This document shows, piece after piece, positions 22,150 to 33,138 of a stretch of DNA of 64,000 nt. Under the pieces are notes generated by a model. That model was not told where the DNA came from and made no database searches. It saw only the letters and a program-made list of their open reading frames with translations. The number at the start of each line of letters is the position of its first letter. Positions within the stretch are counted from its first letter, which is position 1. The DNA comes from Pseudofabraea citricarpa (taxonomy: Eukaryota > Ascomycota > Leotiomycetes > Helotiales > Dermateaceae): contig JAPWGK010000002.1 in assembly GCA_029641185.1 (NCBI GenBank), positions 2,046,001 through 2,110,000 on the forward strand. The letters are read 5' to 3'. Both the position numbers and the translations under genes were made by a program.

Positions 22150-25100
22150 TCAGATCATCCCGCCGTTCCCATTTTGATTCTGCCAGCCCGTGCCAGTTCT
22201 ATCACGATCGCGGTCACGGTCCCGATCACGATCTCGTTCGCGTTCACTCGTTCCTCCAGGAGAAGTGAACAGATTGACCGCTGAATCTTTAGTGCCTTTC
22301 CGACGCAAGCCGCTCAGGAAGCTTCGCTGCTTCCCAGAATTACGACTCTGCCCCCGACTAGGTGGACTTTGACCAGCGACATCAGTTTCCGATGGTCTTC
22401 TCTCCTTGTTGCCGCTGCTACTATCCTTTCCAAAGGTATGCTCCCAGAAGCTTTGTCTTTCCTTGCGGCCAACCTCGCTGCCCCTGCTTCCCATCTGACT
22501 TCTCCTGCCAGCCGTAATATTCGCCGTATATTCTGCCCAAAGTGGACTTTGCAATTGTTCTGGTTCGGGTTCTGACTCTTGCTCGTCTGCTCGTTGGTGA
22601 TTGGACATGGCTGGTGACTTTAAAGATGTTGATTCGAGGTTATCGGCTATCTCTTCCCATTGTGGATAAAGTTGATCTAGAGACCTATCCCCATACTCCG
22701 CCTTTAATAGACACTCGTCAGTTCGGCGTTGGAGGGATATGCAATGCTGATTGAACTCATAAAGTTCCCCTTGAAGGCCCTGAGGTACGTTCAAGTGTGC
22801 AGTTGACTCGAGCCATAACTTAACAAGAGCTGCAAAATTCCGGGCGTGGTCAATTAGGTATGGAAGCGAAGGGAAACCCTCCCTTGATGTGGGAGGTAAT
22901 CTAGCAAGAATAGTAATTGGAGTTGAGTATGATGCCGGGACGGCATAGGTATTACGTTCCGCAGGTATAGAACAGATTCCGTCTATATAATCCTTTACAT
23001 CTTGTCGATGGCCAGAGAGGAATTTATTCATAGGTGACATCCATTCTTCCTTTTGACCGAATGTAGATAGGTTTGCCAGGACTTGCAAGCTTTTTGCAAT
23101 GAGCGTCAGTGCTCTCTGGACTTTTGGCTGCGGATGATCACGCAACAGTCCGAAGAGTTTTGGATTTAAGATAGCTGGACAGAAAAATCGTAGGAACAAG
23201 AAGCCAGAGACACTTGTGTATTGCACAGTACGTAGAAAATCTCCGTATCTATCTTCTGCAACAGCACGTATGTACTTCATGAGTGATCTGACCTCGGCTG
23301 GGCAACGAGTTACCGATGCAAAAATTCTATCCCATATTCCTGTGGTTAGAGAAATCAACTGAGTCCAGTTTTTACTGGCATCATCACCGTTAGCTAACCG
23401 AGAGGGATCGACCTCACAATCGGGATTGAGAGTGTTTATCTCGTGAATCTTTGGACCAAGGACATCTGTAAGATATTCTTTTCCAAGTCTCCGCATATGA
23501 AAATCGAGAGCCTGAGTGAGTAGAGAGTTTCCACGGAACAATAAGTTGGCCTCCCCACTTAGACTCTTTCCCATCTCACGGACGGTCAATTCTCGGTCAC
23601 CAACAGACCCGAAGGATTCGTTCGAGCCTATTCTCTTGCTCCATCTCAAGCGAGAAACAGGGACCTCTTTGCCAACACCATCGATCTCATCCTCCGCCAA
23701 AGCCATCAGCCATTCTGCAGAGTGACCAGAAACCTGAAAGATGTTCATGAGAATCTCGGATAACTTGCGCAGATCTTGACCGACAACATGTCCAATTTGA
23801 ACAGTCAGTCCAGTGCTAAAGCGGTGCAGCAATTCCGATATTGGTTGATAATCCTTCGCAAGCAGAACTACGAGTTCATCGTGTCTGACTTTTAGATACA
23901 TCTCACCAATCTGGTCATTTGTGTCGTCCAGAATTGGCCACCATGACTCCGAATCCTTACCCCGTTCGAGTTTATCCATAGGGATATCTACAGTTCCGCA
24001 AATGACCTCCGAAGTCTGTTCAGGGGTGTGAACACTAGTTGAAGAGAGAAACCCGTGAATAGTTAATGCTGGAGTTTCCATACGCTTTAATATGACTGAT
24101 AGCCTCGGTAAGTGAGCCGGGAGGTCGAGGAATTCACAGTCCTCTCTCCAGAATGGATTTGTGGTCTCGCGTTTCGTCATGGTTCTGGCACGAATCTCAC
24201 CATCTAACATGACCTCAACAAAGTAGTCTCCCAACCAGGGGTCTAGTGGTGTCTTGGAATGCCTCCCGAAGTGCGATGTTTCTAGTTTCGTAGTAGTCTT
24301 TTTGAACTTGGCTTCAACAATGCGAAGAGATAGAGACTTTTCGATGCGGAACATGCCATCTGTAACGGTATTGCCTCCTTCCGAGAGATCATTGTCATAG
24401 ACCGATTGTTGTGGACCATAGATTTCTGGTATCGAGAATGCACGTAGGAGGACAAACCAAACCTCGAACAAAATCCGAGACTCCAATGCAACATAAACCG
24501 GCCGAAATATGGATAAAGTGGTGGAAGTCGACGTATACTGGGGAAATATTGCAATGCAGTATTCCTCGTCCAACACGGACTTGTCTAATCTCTGGATTGC
24601 AAAGCGTGACAGTTGTGAAAGCTGTATAACAGAGAGGAGAGTAGAATCATTCTCTGTCAAAAGCTTGAACTCTCCGTTGTCCTGGAGTATGCAAGAGACT
24701 CTTCGCCACGAACGAGAAGTCGTTTTCAAATCCCTCGTTGAAGGTTGCCTTGCAATTGCAGACGGTGACAGAGGCACTCCCTTGTCCCACAAGAGCAGCT
24801 TACCAACTTTGATGATATTGCCTTCTCTTAAGCTGCCATTCATAGTCGAGACAGAGTCGTGCCTCCGGATTTCGGGTCTTGCCGCACGCTCCCATATTCT
24901 TGGTGAGGATGCTCTAGGTGAGCTAACCTGGCTTGGACCATTTCTTATTTGCTGCCAGCATAATAGTGCTGCCAACCAATGATCAAATTCCGCATCTACC
25001 TTTGGACGCAAACGAATGTCAAGACCAATCCCAGGATTTGATATCTCTAAACATCTCGATTGCTTCTCACTTGACTCAATGGGTTTGACACGACAACCAC

Positions 25101-26037
25101 GAAGATTCTCTACCACAGTAAGATGGAATGGACCTCTATCATCTCCATCATACATCAGACAACCTTTAGTCTCATCAATATAGCATCTCCCAGAATTCCA
25201 AGGCCCTCGATCTACGGTTTGGTATTCTGCATCCCCTTTCATACGACCACACAGGGTCTTCATTAACATTAAAATTTTATTCGCATCGCTTGTAGCCACA
25301 GGGAAGGGAAGAGAATCGACGGTTGGTATCTCATTTGGCGGTGTAGGTGAAGCAGGCCTGGAGCCGCGCTTAATGAGGCGACCTTTGCCACCATCTTTCT
25401 TTCTGATAGAACTAGATTTTTGAAGTTGACGAATTGCTGGAGCATTAGAATGAGTAATAGTGGTTGTGCTCGATACTTCGATTGCATTTCGTGGTTCAAC
25501 TTCTTGGTAGGAGCTGGCCGTAGAATGTACAGAGCCTATGCGATGCCGGCTCTTTGATACACTCGTTGAAGAAGAACGAGGGCGTGATGGCTCTTCCATG
25601 GTGCGTGTACGTGGTCTTGTATGAGCACTGAAACTCACAGGCGGGCCAGAGCGACTCGAATATCCTTGAGCTCCCTCAAGTGTATCATCGTACGAATCCC
25701 CGAAAACCAGACCTTGCCGTCGATCTTTAGGTTTCTCCCCTCCAGGTATCGAGCGTGGGGAAGTCTGTAAAGACTCATGACCTCCAGCCCCGGTTGTGCC
25801 AGGGACGCCTAATATATCATCTTCTTGTCCTTGGGGCGGCTCTGGTGTAGCGTTCCTCATGATTCCCTGCATATTCGGACGCAGCCTTTGCGACTCCAGC
25901 GGCCTCTCGAGGCTTCTTGTCAAGGTCTCGGCGGCATTCTGCTGCCATTCTTGTAAAGCACCGTCCTTGCCCACGTATGCATTATGTCTGCCGTCCATCC
26001 CTGGGGGCAGGATGCTCATCTCACGGTTCCTTCTCAT
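22150..26037 (-). CDS. BUD2: BUD2/CLA2-like Ras GTPase-activating protein
   Basis: A single 1295-residue frame. An N-terminal disordered region of about 250 residues is followed by two PH-like segments (about 260-360 and 400-535), a C2-like domain (about 570-680) and a RasGAP domain (about 812-1020). The RasGAP core shows LLFRGNSLLTQALDFHMRRLGKEYL with the arginine-finger region, and FLFLRFFCPAILNPKLFG carrying the second conserved arginine. This order matches fungal Bud2, which stimulates GTP hydrolysis on the Rsr1/Bud1 GTPase in polarity and septation. The C terminus ends in a run of Arg-Asp dipeptides encoded by a simple repeat. A second Met at residue 7 is an equally good start. Confidence 0.88.
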   Translation of the reverse strand: MRRNREMSILPPGMDGRHNAYVGKDGALQEWQQNAAETLTRSLERPLESQRLRPNMQGIMRNATPEPPQGQEDDILGVPGTTGAGGHESLQTSPRSIPGGEKPKDRRQGLVFGDSYDDTLEGAQGYSSRSGPPVSFSAHTRPRTRTMEEPSRPRSSSTSVSKSRHRIGSVHSTASSYQEVEPRNAIEVSSTTTITHSNAPAIRQLQKSSSIRKKDGGKGRLIKRGSRPASPTPPNEIPTVDSLPFPVATSDANKILMLMKTLCGRMKGDAEYQTVDRGPWNSGRCYIDETKGCLMYDGDDRGPFHLTVVENLRGCRVKPIESSEKQSRCLEISNPGIGLDIRLRPKVDAEFDHWLAALLCWQQIRNGPSQVSSPRASSPRIWERAARPEIRRHDSVSTMNGSLREGNIIKVGKLLLWDKGVPLSPSAIARQPSTRDLKTTSRSWRRVSCILQDNGEFKLLTENDSTLLSVIQLSQLSRFAIQRLDKSVLDEEYCIAIFPQYTSTSTTLSIFRPVYVALESRILFEVWFVLLRAFSIPEIYGPQQSVYDNDLSEGGNTVTDGMFRIEKSLSLRIVEAKFKKTTTKLETSHFGRHSKTPLDPWLGDYFVEVMLDGEIRARTMTKRETTNPFWREDCEFLDLPAHLPRLSVILKRMETPALTIHGFLSSTSVHTPEQTSEVICGTVDIPMDKLERGKDSESWWPILDDTNDQIGEMYLKVRHDELVVLLAKDYQPISELLHRFSTGLTVQIGHVVGQDLRKLSEILMNIFQVSGHSAEWLMALAEDEIDGVGKEVPVSRLRWSKRIGSNESFGSVGDRELTVREMGKSLSGEANLLFRGNSLLTQALDFHMRRLGKEYLTDVLGPKIHEINTLNPDCEVDPSRLANGDDASKNWTQLISLTTGIWDRIFASVTRCPAEVRSLMKYIRAVAEDRYGDFLRTVQYTSVSGFLFLRFFCPAILNPKLFGLLRDHPQPKVQRALTLIAKSLQVLANLSTFGQKEEWMSPMNKFLSGHRQDVKDYIDGICSIPAERNTYAVPASYSTPITILARLPPTSREGFPSLPYLIDHARNFAALVKLWLESTAHLNVPQGLQGELYEFNQHCISLQRRTDECLLKAEYGDRSLDQLYPQWEEIADNLESTSLKSPAMSNHQRADEQESEPEPEQLQSPLWAEYTANITAGRRSQMGSRGSEVGRKERQSFWEHTFGKDSSSGNKERRPSETDVAGQSPPSRGQSRNSGKQRSFLSGLRRKGTKDSAVNLFTSPGGTSERERDRDRDRDRDRDRTGTGWQNQNGNGGMI

Positions 26038-27911
26038 CTGTGGTCCTCCCTACCATCCCGGGTTGAAGGCCTTTACACTGTATCAAGGTCGGAGCCAGTT
26101 TGCTGTGTCGCAAGGAAATTCGGGACCTGGAACAAGCCGCCTTGGGTAAGAGCATTGGTGGAATGCTTGCAAGGTGGTTCGTACGCCCAAGGCTGCTGTT
26201 CAACCACATCAACAGCTACCGTTCGAGCTCGGAGGAATGGGCGGGTGGGTGAGTATGTAATGGCAAGGCGCAGAAGGTGTTGGAGCAGTATCGATCGGTG
26301 TGGTGTAGGTCGTACTTTTTTTTTTTTTTATCGTACTGAAGAGGGTTCCTCCTATTGATCACTCTGGTTCCGGAGCGCCTGTTTTCTTCCCAATGTCAAT
26401 GTCGAAGATCGACTCTTCATTCTCACACTCTTGCTGGAGTACCAATCTCTCGCAGCGGTTTCCTGGAGTGGGACCGGTCTGTGTTCCACTTCAAGTTAAG
26501 CGGTCCGAAGTGTCCCCTCGTGCTTCCAGCTGGCTATAGATTAATGCAAATCTCAGGTAATAGATTGATGGCACACGGCGAGCGTAGGCGCAGAGGGGAA
26601 ATTTGGGGTGCACAGGGCAGAGGTACAGCTGTTGAAAATGGGTAAAAGAGAAACTAGGTCAGGAAGGTCGGGGGGGTCGTCTACAGTAGTCGTCGAAACT
26701 TTAAAGATGACGCAGGATCCGCAAAGTACCGTGCGGAGATACGGTCCAGGAGGGAGAGCAGCTCGGGGAACATATGCGGGCAGTGCATACAATTGGGTTG
26801 TACGGTAGAGGTAATACCTCGTAGGGTAGTGGTTTGTAAGTGTAGTGTGCAGTAGGACCTCGTAAGCATCTCTTGAGTACCGGTAGAGATAGAGTCAGGA
26901 TGGGAAACCGGGAACTCAACTCGAACTCAACTCAACTCAACTCAGTCGACTCGAACTCAAGCAGACACCGAATCATTAAACCTTGTGTGGCGCAATTCCC
27001 GGTGGATGATGTCGTGGATATCCTAGACATCCTAGACATCCTGGACATCCTGGACATCGCATGCTGGAGCGGGCATACAAATAGTATCATCCAGCAGATT
27101 AAAATAACCACAGCATGAGCTACCTCTACCGTACGGCGCCGGCACAACTCTAACTTCCTCAGTCATCGACTCATCTGGCTTCTGGCTGGACGAGATGGTT
27201 ATTAAGGGTCGTGCCAGCGGGTATGGAAATGTTCCAAATCTCTTCTAGGCAAGGATCACTCCTCGGATCCCCCACAAGCCAGGGACCATTGAACCAGGCC
27301 TTCCCACTGTGGCTTGCCTGCAGCTTTCTTTTTAGTGGGAGTCCATCCTCCTCTGAAGCTTGTGATAACGTCTTTCAAAACAATCACCGGACGCTGCATG
27401 TTTCCTCACATCACGCGCTGGAAACAAAAAAACAAGTCTGGTCCGGGGCAGCCGGTGTCCAGATATCCTCCCAAGAGCAACCCATCCTTGGCGAGCCGGT
27501 GCTTTTGGGCCCTGGGTGGCTTTATGCTTTTCGATAATTCCATGGATCGACTGTAGAGTTCAATCTTGCAAATACCACAGTCAACAAACTTCCCTTGGTA
27601 TATTGAAACGAGATAGCCCGGTCACTGCATGCCACTGACCTTTCCGAGATAAGAGCCCAACATTCCCACAAGAACCCAAGCATTGGAGACGTATTCGTCA
27701 CTCAATTGATATATATATAGACCTCAGCTAGAAGACAAGCACCGCAAGCCACGACTCCAATTCCCGTCCGACGGGAAATCAACCAAACCACATTCCCCAT
27801 CCCTCACTAGAAAGACCTCCAAACCCTCCCTGGATATATAGCATTTGTTGAAACGAAAGATAAACCGTATACTGCCCAGAATCAACACCCGTGAAATCAA
27901 TCATGTACTTC
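26038..27911. other. Long intergenic region with simple repeats
   Basis: This holds the RasGAP promoter on the left and the 3' flank of the next gene on the right. It contains a T-run at about 26318, CAACT/GAACTC repeats at about 26910-26960 and a four-unit 9-bp tandem repeat listed separately. Open frames look accidental. Confidence 0.4.
27020..27055. repeat. 9-bp tandem repeat, four copies
   Basis: The unit ATCCTAGAC occurs twice, followed by two ATCCTGGAC copies. It is a small minisatellite in intergenic DNA. Confidence 0.9.
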
Positions 27912-28997
27912 TCACTTAAAAGGGCTGTCGGTAGACATGGCATCGTTGCTGACCGGACTCAAAGGTAGGCTCCGAACACCGCTGAAATCCCCACTTCCAG
28001 TTCTTCGGAGAGCCTGCGTCATGGTTTCAATGGTCAACTCCCCTCCAGCAGTAGGGGATGTAAGACTCGCCGGACTGGCCAGACCTGTAGATCTTCGGCC
28101 GGGCGATATCTCAACTCCTTTCATCGAGGCTTCCTTGCTTGTTGGTGGTGAAGTATTAAATCCTTGGGAGGAGACAGGAGAACGCACAGGGGATGGCGAT
28201 CTGTTCAACCCGCTTGACGATAATGAGCTCAATCCAGCAGCATGGATTGACTCACGACTTCCCACATGTTCTGCATGCTCTGATTGTACGACATCTGCAA
28301 AAGAGATGAAGCTGAGTCTGCGAACATCAGCGCTATCAAGAGCACCGTAATTCGAGGCAGCATCATCCTTATCTGGGTGAGCAACCAATTCATCTGCCCA
28401 ACTTGACCCAGTAACATCGCTGCTTCCCAGTCCACTCACCGTCACGGCAGCGGGTTGGTGGGAGGAGTGCATCACAATCTCAACACTATCCGGATCGAGT
28501 TGTTTATTCGTGATGGCTTCTGAAGAAGCATCCAGTACGGGTGGAATATGGTTCTCGGTCTGGATGTGTGAAGGGATTGCCGGTGAAGCCGGTACTGGAA
28601 TAGAACTCTCCTGCACGTCACGCTCAAAGATTTGAGATCCTGCAGGAGACACGATACGCGGAGAGGACGAGTGGATATTGCGACTCGTTGGTGAAGATGG
28701 GTCTCGATAGGGATGATTCGGGCGAGAGGGAGATCCAGTATGAATGGGTCTTCCTTGTGTTGTAGGTTTTGCGATTGGAGCTGTCGAATCGCCCTTCTTC
28801 TTTGCCTTTTCCTTCTCTGCGTCCTTCTTCTTGCCAAATCCAAACAATCTGCGCTTTCCAGACTTAGCGCCTCCGTCGCTTGTGACCTCAGGTTCTGTGT
28901 CGCTACTCTGCGCAGACTTCGAGATTGGTTTGCCCGTTGGTTCTTGGAATCCCTCACCGAGTATAGGCACCTTGGTTTTGTTTACGGGGTCTGCCAT
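27912..28997 (-). CDS. Fungal-specific, mostly disordered protein of unknown function
   Basis: An uninterrupted 361-residue frame starting MADPVNKTKVPILGEGFQ. I do not recognise a domain. Features seen: a basic patch RRLFGFGKKKDAEKEKAKKK at about residues 49-68, long Ser/Pro-rich stretches with many SP sites (likely phosphorylation targets), and a more ordered segment ALDSADVRRLSFISFADVVQ at about residue 220-240. A conserved-looking C-terminal part (ELTIETMTQALRRTGSGDFS) follows. Sustained codon structure and these ordered islands argue for a real gene. No signal peptide or membrane segment is present, so a cytosolic or nuclear adaptor is plausible. Confidence 0.78.
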   Translation of the reverse strand: MADPVNKTKVPILGEGFQEPTGKPISKSAQSSDTEPEVTSDGGAKSGKRRLFGFGKKKDAEKEKAKKKGDSTAPIAKPTTQGRPIHTGSPSRPNHPYRDPSSPTSRNIHSSSPRIVSPAGSQIFERDVQESSIPVPASPAIPSHIQTENHIPPVLDASSEAITNKQLDPDSVEIVMHSSHQPAAVTVSGLGSSDVTGSSWADELVAHPDKDDAASNYGALDSADVRRLSFISFADVVQSEHAEHVGSRESIHAAGLSSLSSSGLNRSPSPVRSPVSSQGFNTSPPTSKEASMKGVEISPGRRSTGLASPASLTSPTAGGELTIETMTQALRRTGSGDFSGVRSLPLSPVSNDAMSTDSPFK

Positions 28998-29846
28998 GGT
29001 CGTAGATCTCCCTTGTGTGTTGAAGTCGTTCAGTCAATGTGGTAGGTAAACAAGAGATCAGGAGCAGTAGAGTGGGAGCGGAATGTGATGTGGGTTATGT
29101 TCTTGATATCAGTCAGTACTTGTATATAACAGAGTGTGTTATGCATAAAAAACAAAACATTCGCCTTGGTCCAGTAAGAAACAGACCAGACATACGCGTG
29201 CTGTTGTCGAGTCAGAATCGAGGGGATTGACAGCAAAGATGGAGAGACCAGGGACAAGCATGCAACGGATGACAGTGGAGTGGAGATGGAGTGTTCTCAG
29301 GAGGAAAACGAAGACATGTTCTCCGGAATAGGTTTCTTCATATGCTGAACCTCGTGGTGGCGTGTACTGTACTTATGTGCGGCGGGCAGTGCCTTCAGGA
29401 GACCAGGGCCCTGCGGTGACGACGAGCATTGATTGAAAGGACGATATGCCTTGTCCTGGGGTTCTATCCGGGTCAAATATTGTTGGAGCTTCCCTGGCTG
29501 CCGAAGATGGAAATCAGTACGTCAGCCGATCAGAGGATCTGTCTCCTCGCTCTCGTTTGCAGGGCGCATAAAACTGCCGCTAGGCTGAATCGAAATAGAA
29601 GTACTGTATAATAGTTGTGCTGATTTGTGCTGTGCTATGCAGGGCGGGTGATGCTTATGCACTTATGCACTTATGCACTTATGCACTTATGCGTGTCCAA
29701 GCTTAACTCCTCAGAGCATTGAAGGTCCGTCGTGGCCACCGTATAAATTGCCTTCGACCAAAATTCATGAAGCATCGACAAAGTCTCCAGAGACCGCGTG
29801 CTTCCAACTCCCTACTCTCTGCTCCGCCCACCCTCTCTCCCTCACT
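28998..29846. other. Divergent intergenic region
   Basis: This holds promoters for the disordered protein and for mL58. An 8-bp tandem repeat lies at 29655. No gene is seen. Confidence 0.4.
29655..29692. repeat. 8-bp tandem repeat TTATGCAC, about 4.7 copies
   Basis: Perfect consecutive copies lie 155 bp upstream of the mL58 start codon. Confidence 0.9.
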
Positions 29847-30470
29847 ATGGATGTACGATTATTCAGAAAGCCGGTGGCCGATGTCTTCTCTGCGAGGAGT
29901 CAATGTCTCTTTACTCTTAACACGACCGCCCGACGGCACGAATCTTCCTACCGGCGAACCAGGCAAAAACTGAACATCAAGCCCAACTCGAGCTTCCTGG
30001 CCGATTCGTCCGCAGAGCAAGATCACATCATCTTCAATCCTCCTGCTGCAGCTCCCTCGGTTCTCCATACACCAACCAAGTTCCTCCCCAAAGACGACAA
30101 GCGGCGGCACATCCTCGAGTCCACAGCGGCCAGACGCACGCCATCCACACTCCCCCCTGTCATCAAACAGTTTGTACCAAAAGAAGAGAGGCACCATCTT
30201 ACCAAGGCGCATGTGGATGAGATACGGAGTCTGCGATTATCCGATCCAAAGAAGTGGTCAATTGTTACCCTGGCGAAGAAGTTCAATTGCTCGCAGACGT
30301 TTGTGCAAATCATCAGTGCCGAATTGACCTACAAGCAACCGGAACTGAGGGAACATTCTATCCAGGAGCGAGAGAAGAGAGAGGCATACATGGCGCGATG
30401 GGGCAATAAGCGGGCGAAGGCAAGGTTAGACCGGACCAAGAGAAAGGAGTTGGCATTGAAGGACGAGTAA
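29847..30470 (+). CDS. MRPL20: Mitochondrial large-subunit ribosomal protein mL58 (MrpL20 family)
   Basis: A 207-residue protein. The start at 29847 (MDVRLFRKPVADVFSARSQ) gives a basic, acid-poor presequence; the open frame extends 58 codons further upstream but that part lacks protein-like texture. Family features are the SYRRTRQKLNIKPNSSF segment, then RRTPSTLPPVIKQFVPKEERHHLT, and a helix-turn-helix-like region KWSIVTLAKKFNCSQTFVQ. The C terminus is very basic (RWGNKRAKARLDRTKRKELALK). The protein is a fungal-specific structural component of the mitochondrial large ribosomal subunit. No intron is needed. Confidence 0.87.
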   Translation: MDVRLFRKPVADVFSARSQCLFTLNTTARRHESSYRRTRQKLNIKPNSSFLADSSAEQDHIIFNPPAAAPSVLHTPTKFLPKDDKRRHILESTAARRTPSTLPPVIKQFVPKEERHHLTKAHVDEIRSLRLSDPKKWSIVTLAKKFNCSQTFVQIISAELTYKQPELREHSIQEREKREAYMARWGNKRAKARLDRTKRKELALKDE

Positions 30471-31106
30471 TGATGAAAGCTGGTCTGAGATGGAAGTCAA
30501 TTGAACATCGCCTATCTTTTCCTATTTCTGGTTTCAGTCCCATGAAAGGATTCAGATGCGAGAGGGGTGGAAAATGTATAAAACAAAAGGTTGGAGCGGC
30601 CCACGTTCTTTTCATTCATGTTTGAGACGGGGTATATCATGGAGCGGCGGGCGTTCTAAATGTTGTAAAACTACCTATGTATAAAGATATCAATCACCTT
30701 TTACTACTAAAGTCAGATTCCTATTGACAGTGAATGGAACCACTGTCCTCTGGGGAGATTAAGGCTTAGTAGCTACAGAAGCTGCGGTTAGAGCAGCTAA
30801 TGATTGTCAATTGACTTTCTCTTCTCTAGTCTTGAATATATCAAGATCTGGAGATAACTACCACCAAGCTAATTGTTTCCGCACACTTAATTGTGATATA
30901 TTTCCCTGGCTTACACCATCTTTCACAAAGACCTTCTATAAGTGGTTATATATTCAAGCATTAATTCTCAAAGCCAGAGGCTTACCCAAAACTAGACGCA
31001 TATGCCTGTTAGGTTTCTTTTTCAACTAAACCAGGACTTGGGATTACATTTTGCTAGGTAGGCAAACCTCAAATTATCAACAGTAGATTAGTAGATTCTA
31101 ATAATT
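30471..31106. other. Intergenic, AT-rich towards the right
   Basis: The 3' flank of mL58 grades into AT-rich DNA leading into the left repeat array. One 72-codon frame at 30811 has no recognisable features. Confidence 0.4.
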
Positions 31107-32236
31107 ATTTCGTTGCATAACGGACTGCAATATGACTCACTATATTATAGATACAATAGATAGGCATACACTGAACTTAACTAAACTTACCTAGGTAGTC
31201 TTATGTGCCCTTGGTAGTGAATCATAAGAGTCCGTCACGCAACGAAATCTGGCTATAGGCTCTGGGTCGTTGAGGTTAAGCAGCTATTAGTGAGTGAGTC
31301 TCTCCAAAGTCCGTCATGCAACGAAATCAGGTACCTAGTTACCTAGTGAGCTAAGCAGTCTTCAGCTTTGGGTCGTTTAAGTTAAGTAATCATCAATGGA
31401 TGGGGTCATCTGAAAATCCGTTATGCAACGAAATCCAGCTTCTTGGGTCGTTCAAGTTTAACTTATTATCAGTGAATAGAAACCCGTCATGCAACGAAAT
31501 CCAATGTCCTGGGTCGTTCAAGTTAACTCATCAGTGAATTGAAACCCGTCATGCAACGAAATCCAATGTCCTGGGTCGTTCAAGTTAACTCATCAGTGAA
31601 TGGAAACCCGTCATGCAACGAAATTCAGCCTGTTATGCACCTTAGTGAACAAGGTATCTATCTACCTAGTAGTATATAATAAGTGACAGATTCACTTGAG
31701 AAGTCCGTCATGCAACGAAATGTAGCTTACTATAGAATATATAAGGTATACCTAGTTGAACTGCATTCATACTATCATATAGTGGCTCTTGTGAGAAATC
31801 CGTCATGCAACAAAATCCAATAAATACAAGGTAAGGAGAATATTTATAGTTCTCTAAGGCAGATCATGAGTGAATCACCAGCGTCGTCATGCAACGAAAC
31901 CCATATCCAGCTATCTAAAAACAAGACAAAGAGTAATGTGGTATATGTGACTGTGAGTCACTTGGAAAGTCCGTTGTGCAACAAAATATAGTATGCTACT
32001 CATTTGTGCAGTTATAGCAGCATGCAGTAAGATAGTGAATCATATGAGATGTTCGTTATGCAACGAAACACAGTATAGTCTGCCTAGTTAAGCTATAGTA
32101 ATGTAGTGCAAGTGAGTGACTTATATGGAGAGTCCGTCGCGCAACGAAATGTAATATGTTATTCTAGCCAGAATTACTAAAACCGTAATATAGAGTAAGA
32201 GAGAGGGTCATGTGAGATGTCCGTCATGCAACGAAC
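31107..32236 (+). repeat. Left interspersed-repeat array: 15 copies of a 19-bp core with a companion box
   Basis: The core GTCCGTCATGCAACGAAAT recurs at 31230, 31309, 31416, 31482, 31544, 31606, 31703, 31798, 31882, 31969, 32051, 32132 and 32219 on the plus strand with small variations, plus one inverted copy at 31107. A further degenerate reading may exist between them. Distances are mostly 60-100 bp. Most copies are preceded by AGTGAAT or AGTGAGT, 6-15 bases upstream. The DNA between is AT-rich and mostly unique, except for a 62-bp tandem at 31435-31624. Cores vary almost only by transitions. It is not a transposon I recognise, and no open frame accounts for it. Confidence 0.92.
31435..31624 (+). 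repeat. 62-bp tandem repeat inside the left array, three units
   Basis: Units at 31501-31562 and 31563-31624 are nearly identical; a first unit at about 31435-31500 is diverged. Each has a GGGTCGTTCAAGTT box, AGTGAAT and the core. Two more GGGTCGTT boxes at 31264 and 31370 belong to older, further diverged units. Confidence 0.88.
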
Positions 32237-33138
32237 AAGAGTAACCCTTGAGTTATTGAAAAATGTCATACTCCTAAACAACCTCGCTTAAGCTATCACA
32301 ATGTTATAATATATTTGTTACTTAACGTGTTTTGTTATATAGTGATATGAAAGTTCAAAAGTATAGGATATTATAAGAGGGCCAAAAATGGACGTAGAAG
32401 TAATATCTATGCTAGTTTAACAAGATCTAGAATCTTAGAAAACCTGTTATATATTTGGAATCTTTAATAGGTGACTTTATCACATTTGTACCTGTCTAGC
32501 ATAATTTATTAGTTTATCCAGAGAATACCAACGACCGCAGGGTAAAATAAGTGCTTCCTATCCAACCAGATCGCTTGATTTATTGTCACCTAGTAACATA
32601 CCCTAATATTGATATAATATAGCCGACATAATCTAAAAGCGAATCTCTGTAATAGCGGTTCTACCTCCTTCCTAATATAGGCAGTAAGTATACGCTTCGT
32701 CGTTATAACGCCACCTGATAATCGGCCGCGTCCGGATTCTATATATATATATATATATATATTAAGGAGGGTAGAATCCTCTTCTCTCTTCAGAGATAAA
32801 TTATATCACAAAACTATAACATTCTACTCACAACCACTCTTACAATCTCTAGAGGCGTTGTCATACTATTAAAATTTTATATAAAAGCTTTCGAATTACA
32901 CTGCCTATCTACACGATTGTTATGCACAAGAGGCGAATTTTCTATTCACCAAACTAACAGCAGAGTATGAGATTCAGGTAATTCGCGTCAAGGTCTTGGT
33001 TACTCAAGTGTTTTGATTTATAAGATAATCTGCCCTTAAATCCTAATGGTATCCCAACATTAAATAAGAACCACAAAAGAAATCTGCGTCCATATATGTA
33101 TACAAGTTTCAATGCACAAAGTTTGATATTAGTCCTCT
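32237..33138. other. AT-rich intergenic DNA between the left array and the nuclease-like gene
   Basis: Very AT-rich, with a perfect (AT)11 run at 32741-32762. No gene or RNA is visible. The pattern would fit decayed repetitive DNA. Confidence 0.5.
32741..32762. repeat. (AT)11 microsatellite
   Basis: An uninterrupted AT dinucleotide run in AT-rich intergenic DNA. Confidence 0.95.

Noticed and set aside
31107..32236. Terminal repeats of a transposon or Starship-type element
   Set aside because: No tyrosine recombinase, transposase or reverse transcriptase lies between the arrays, and no target-site duplication is visible.
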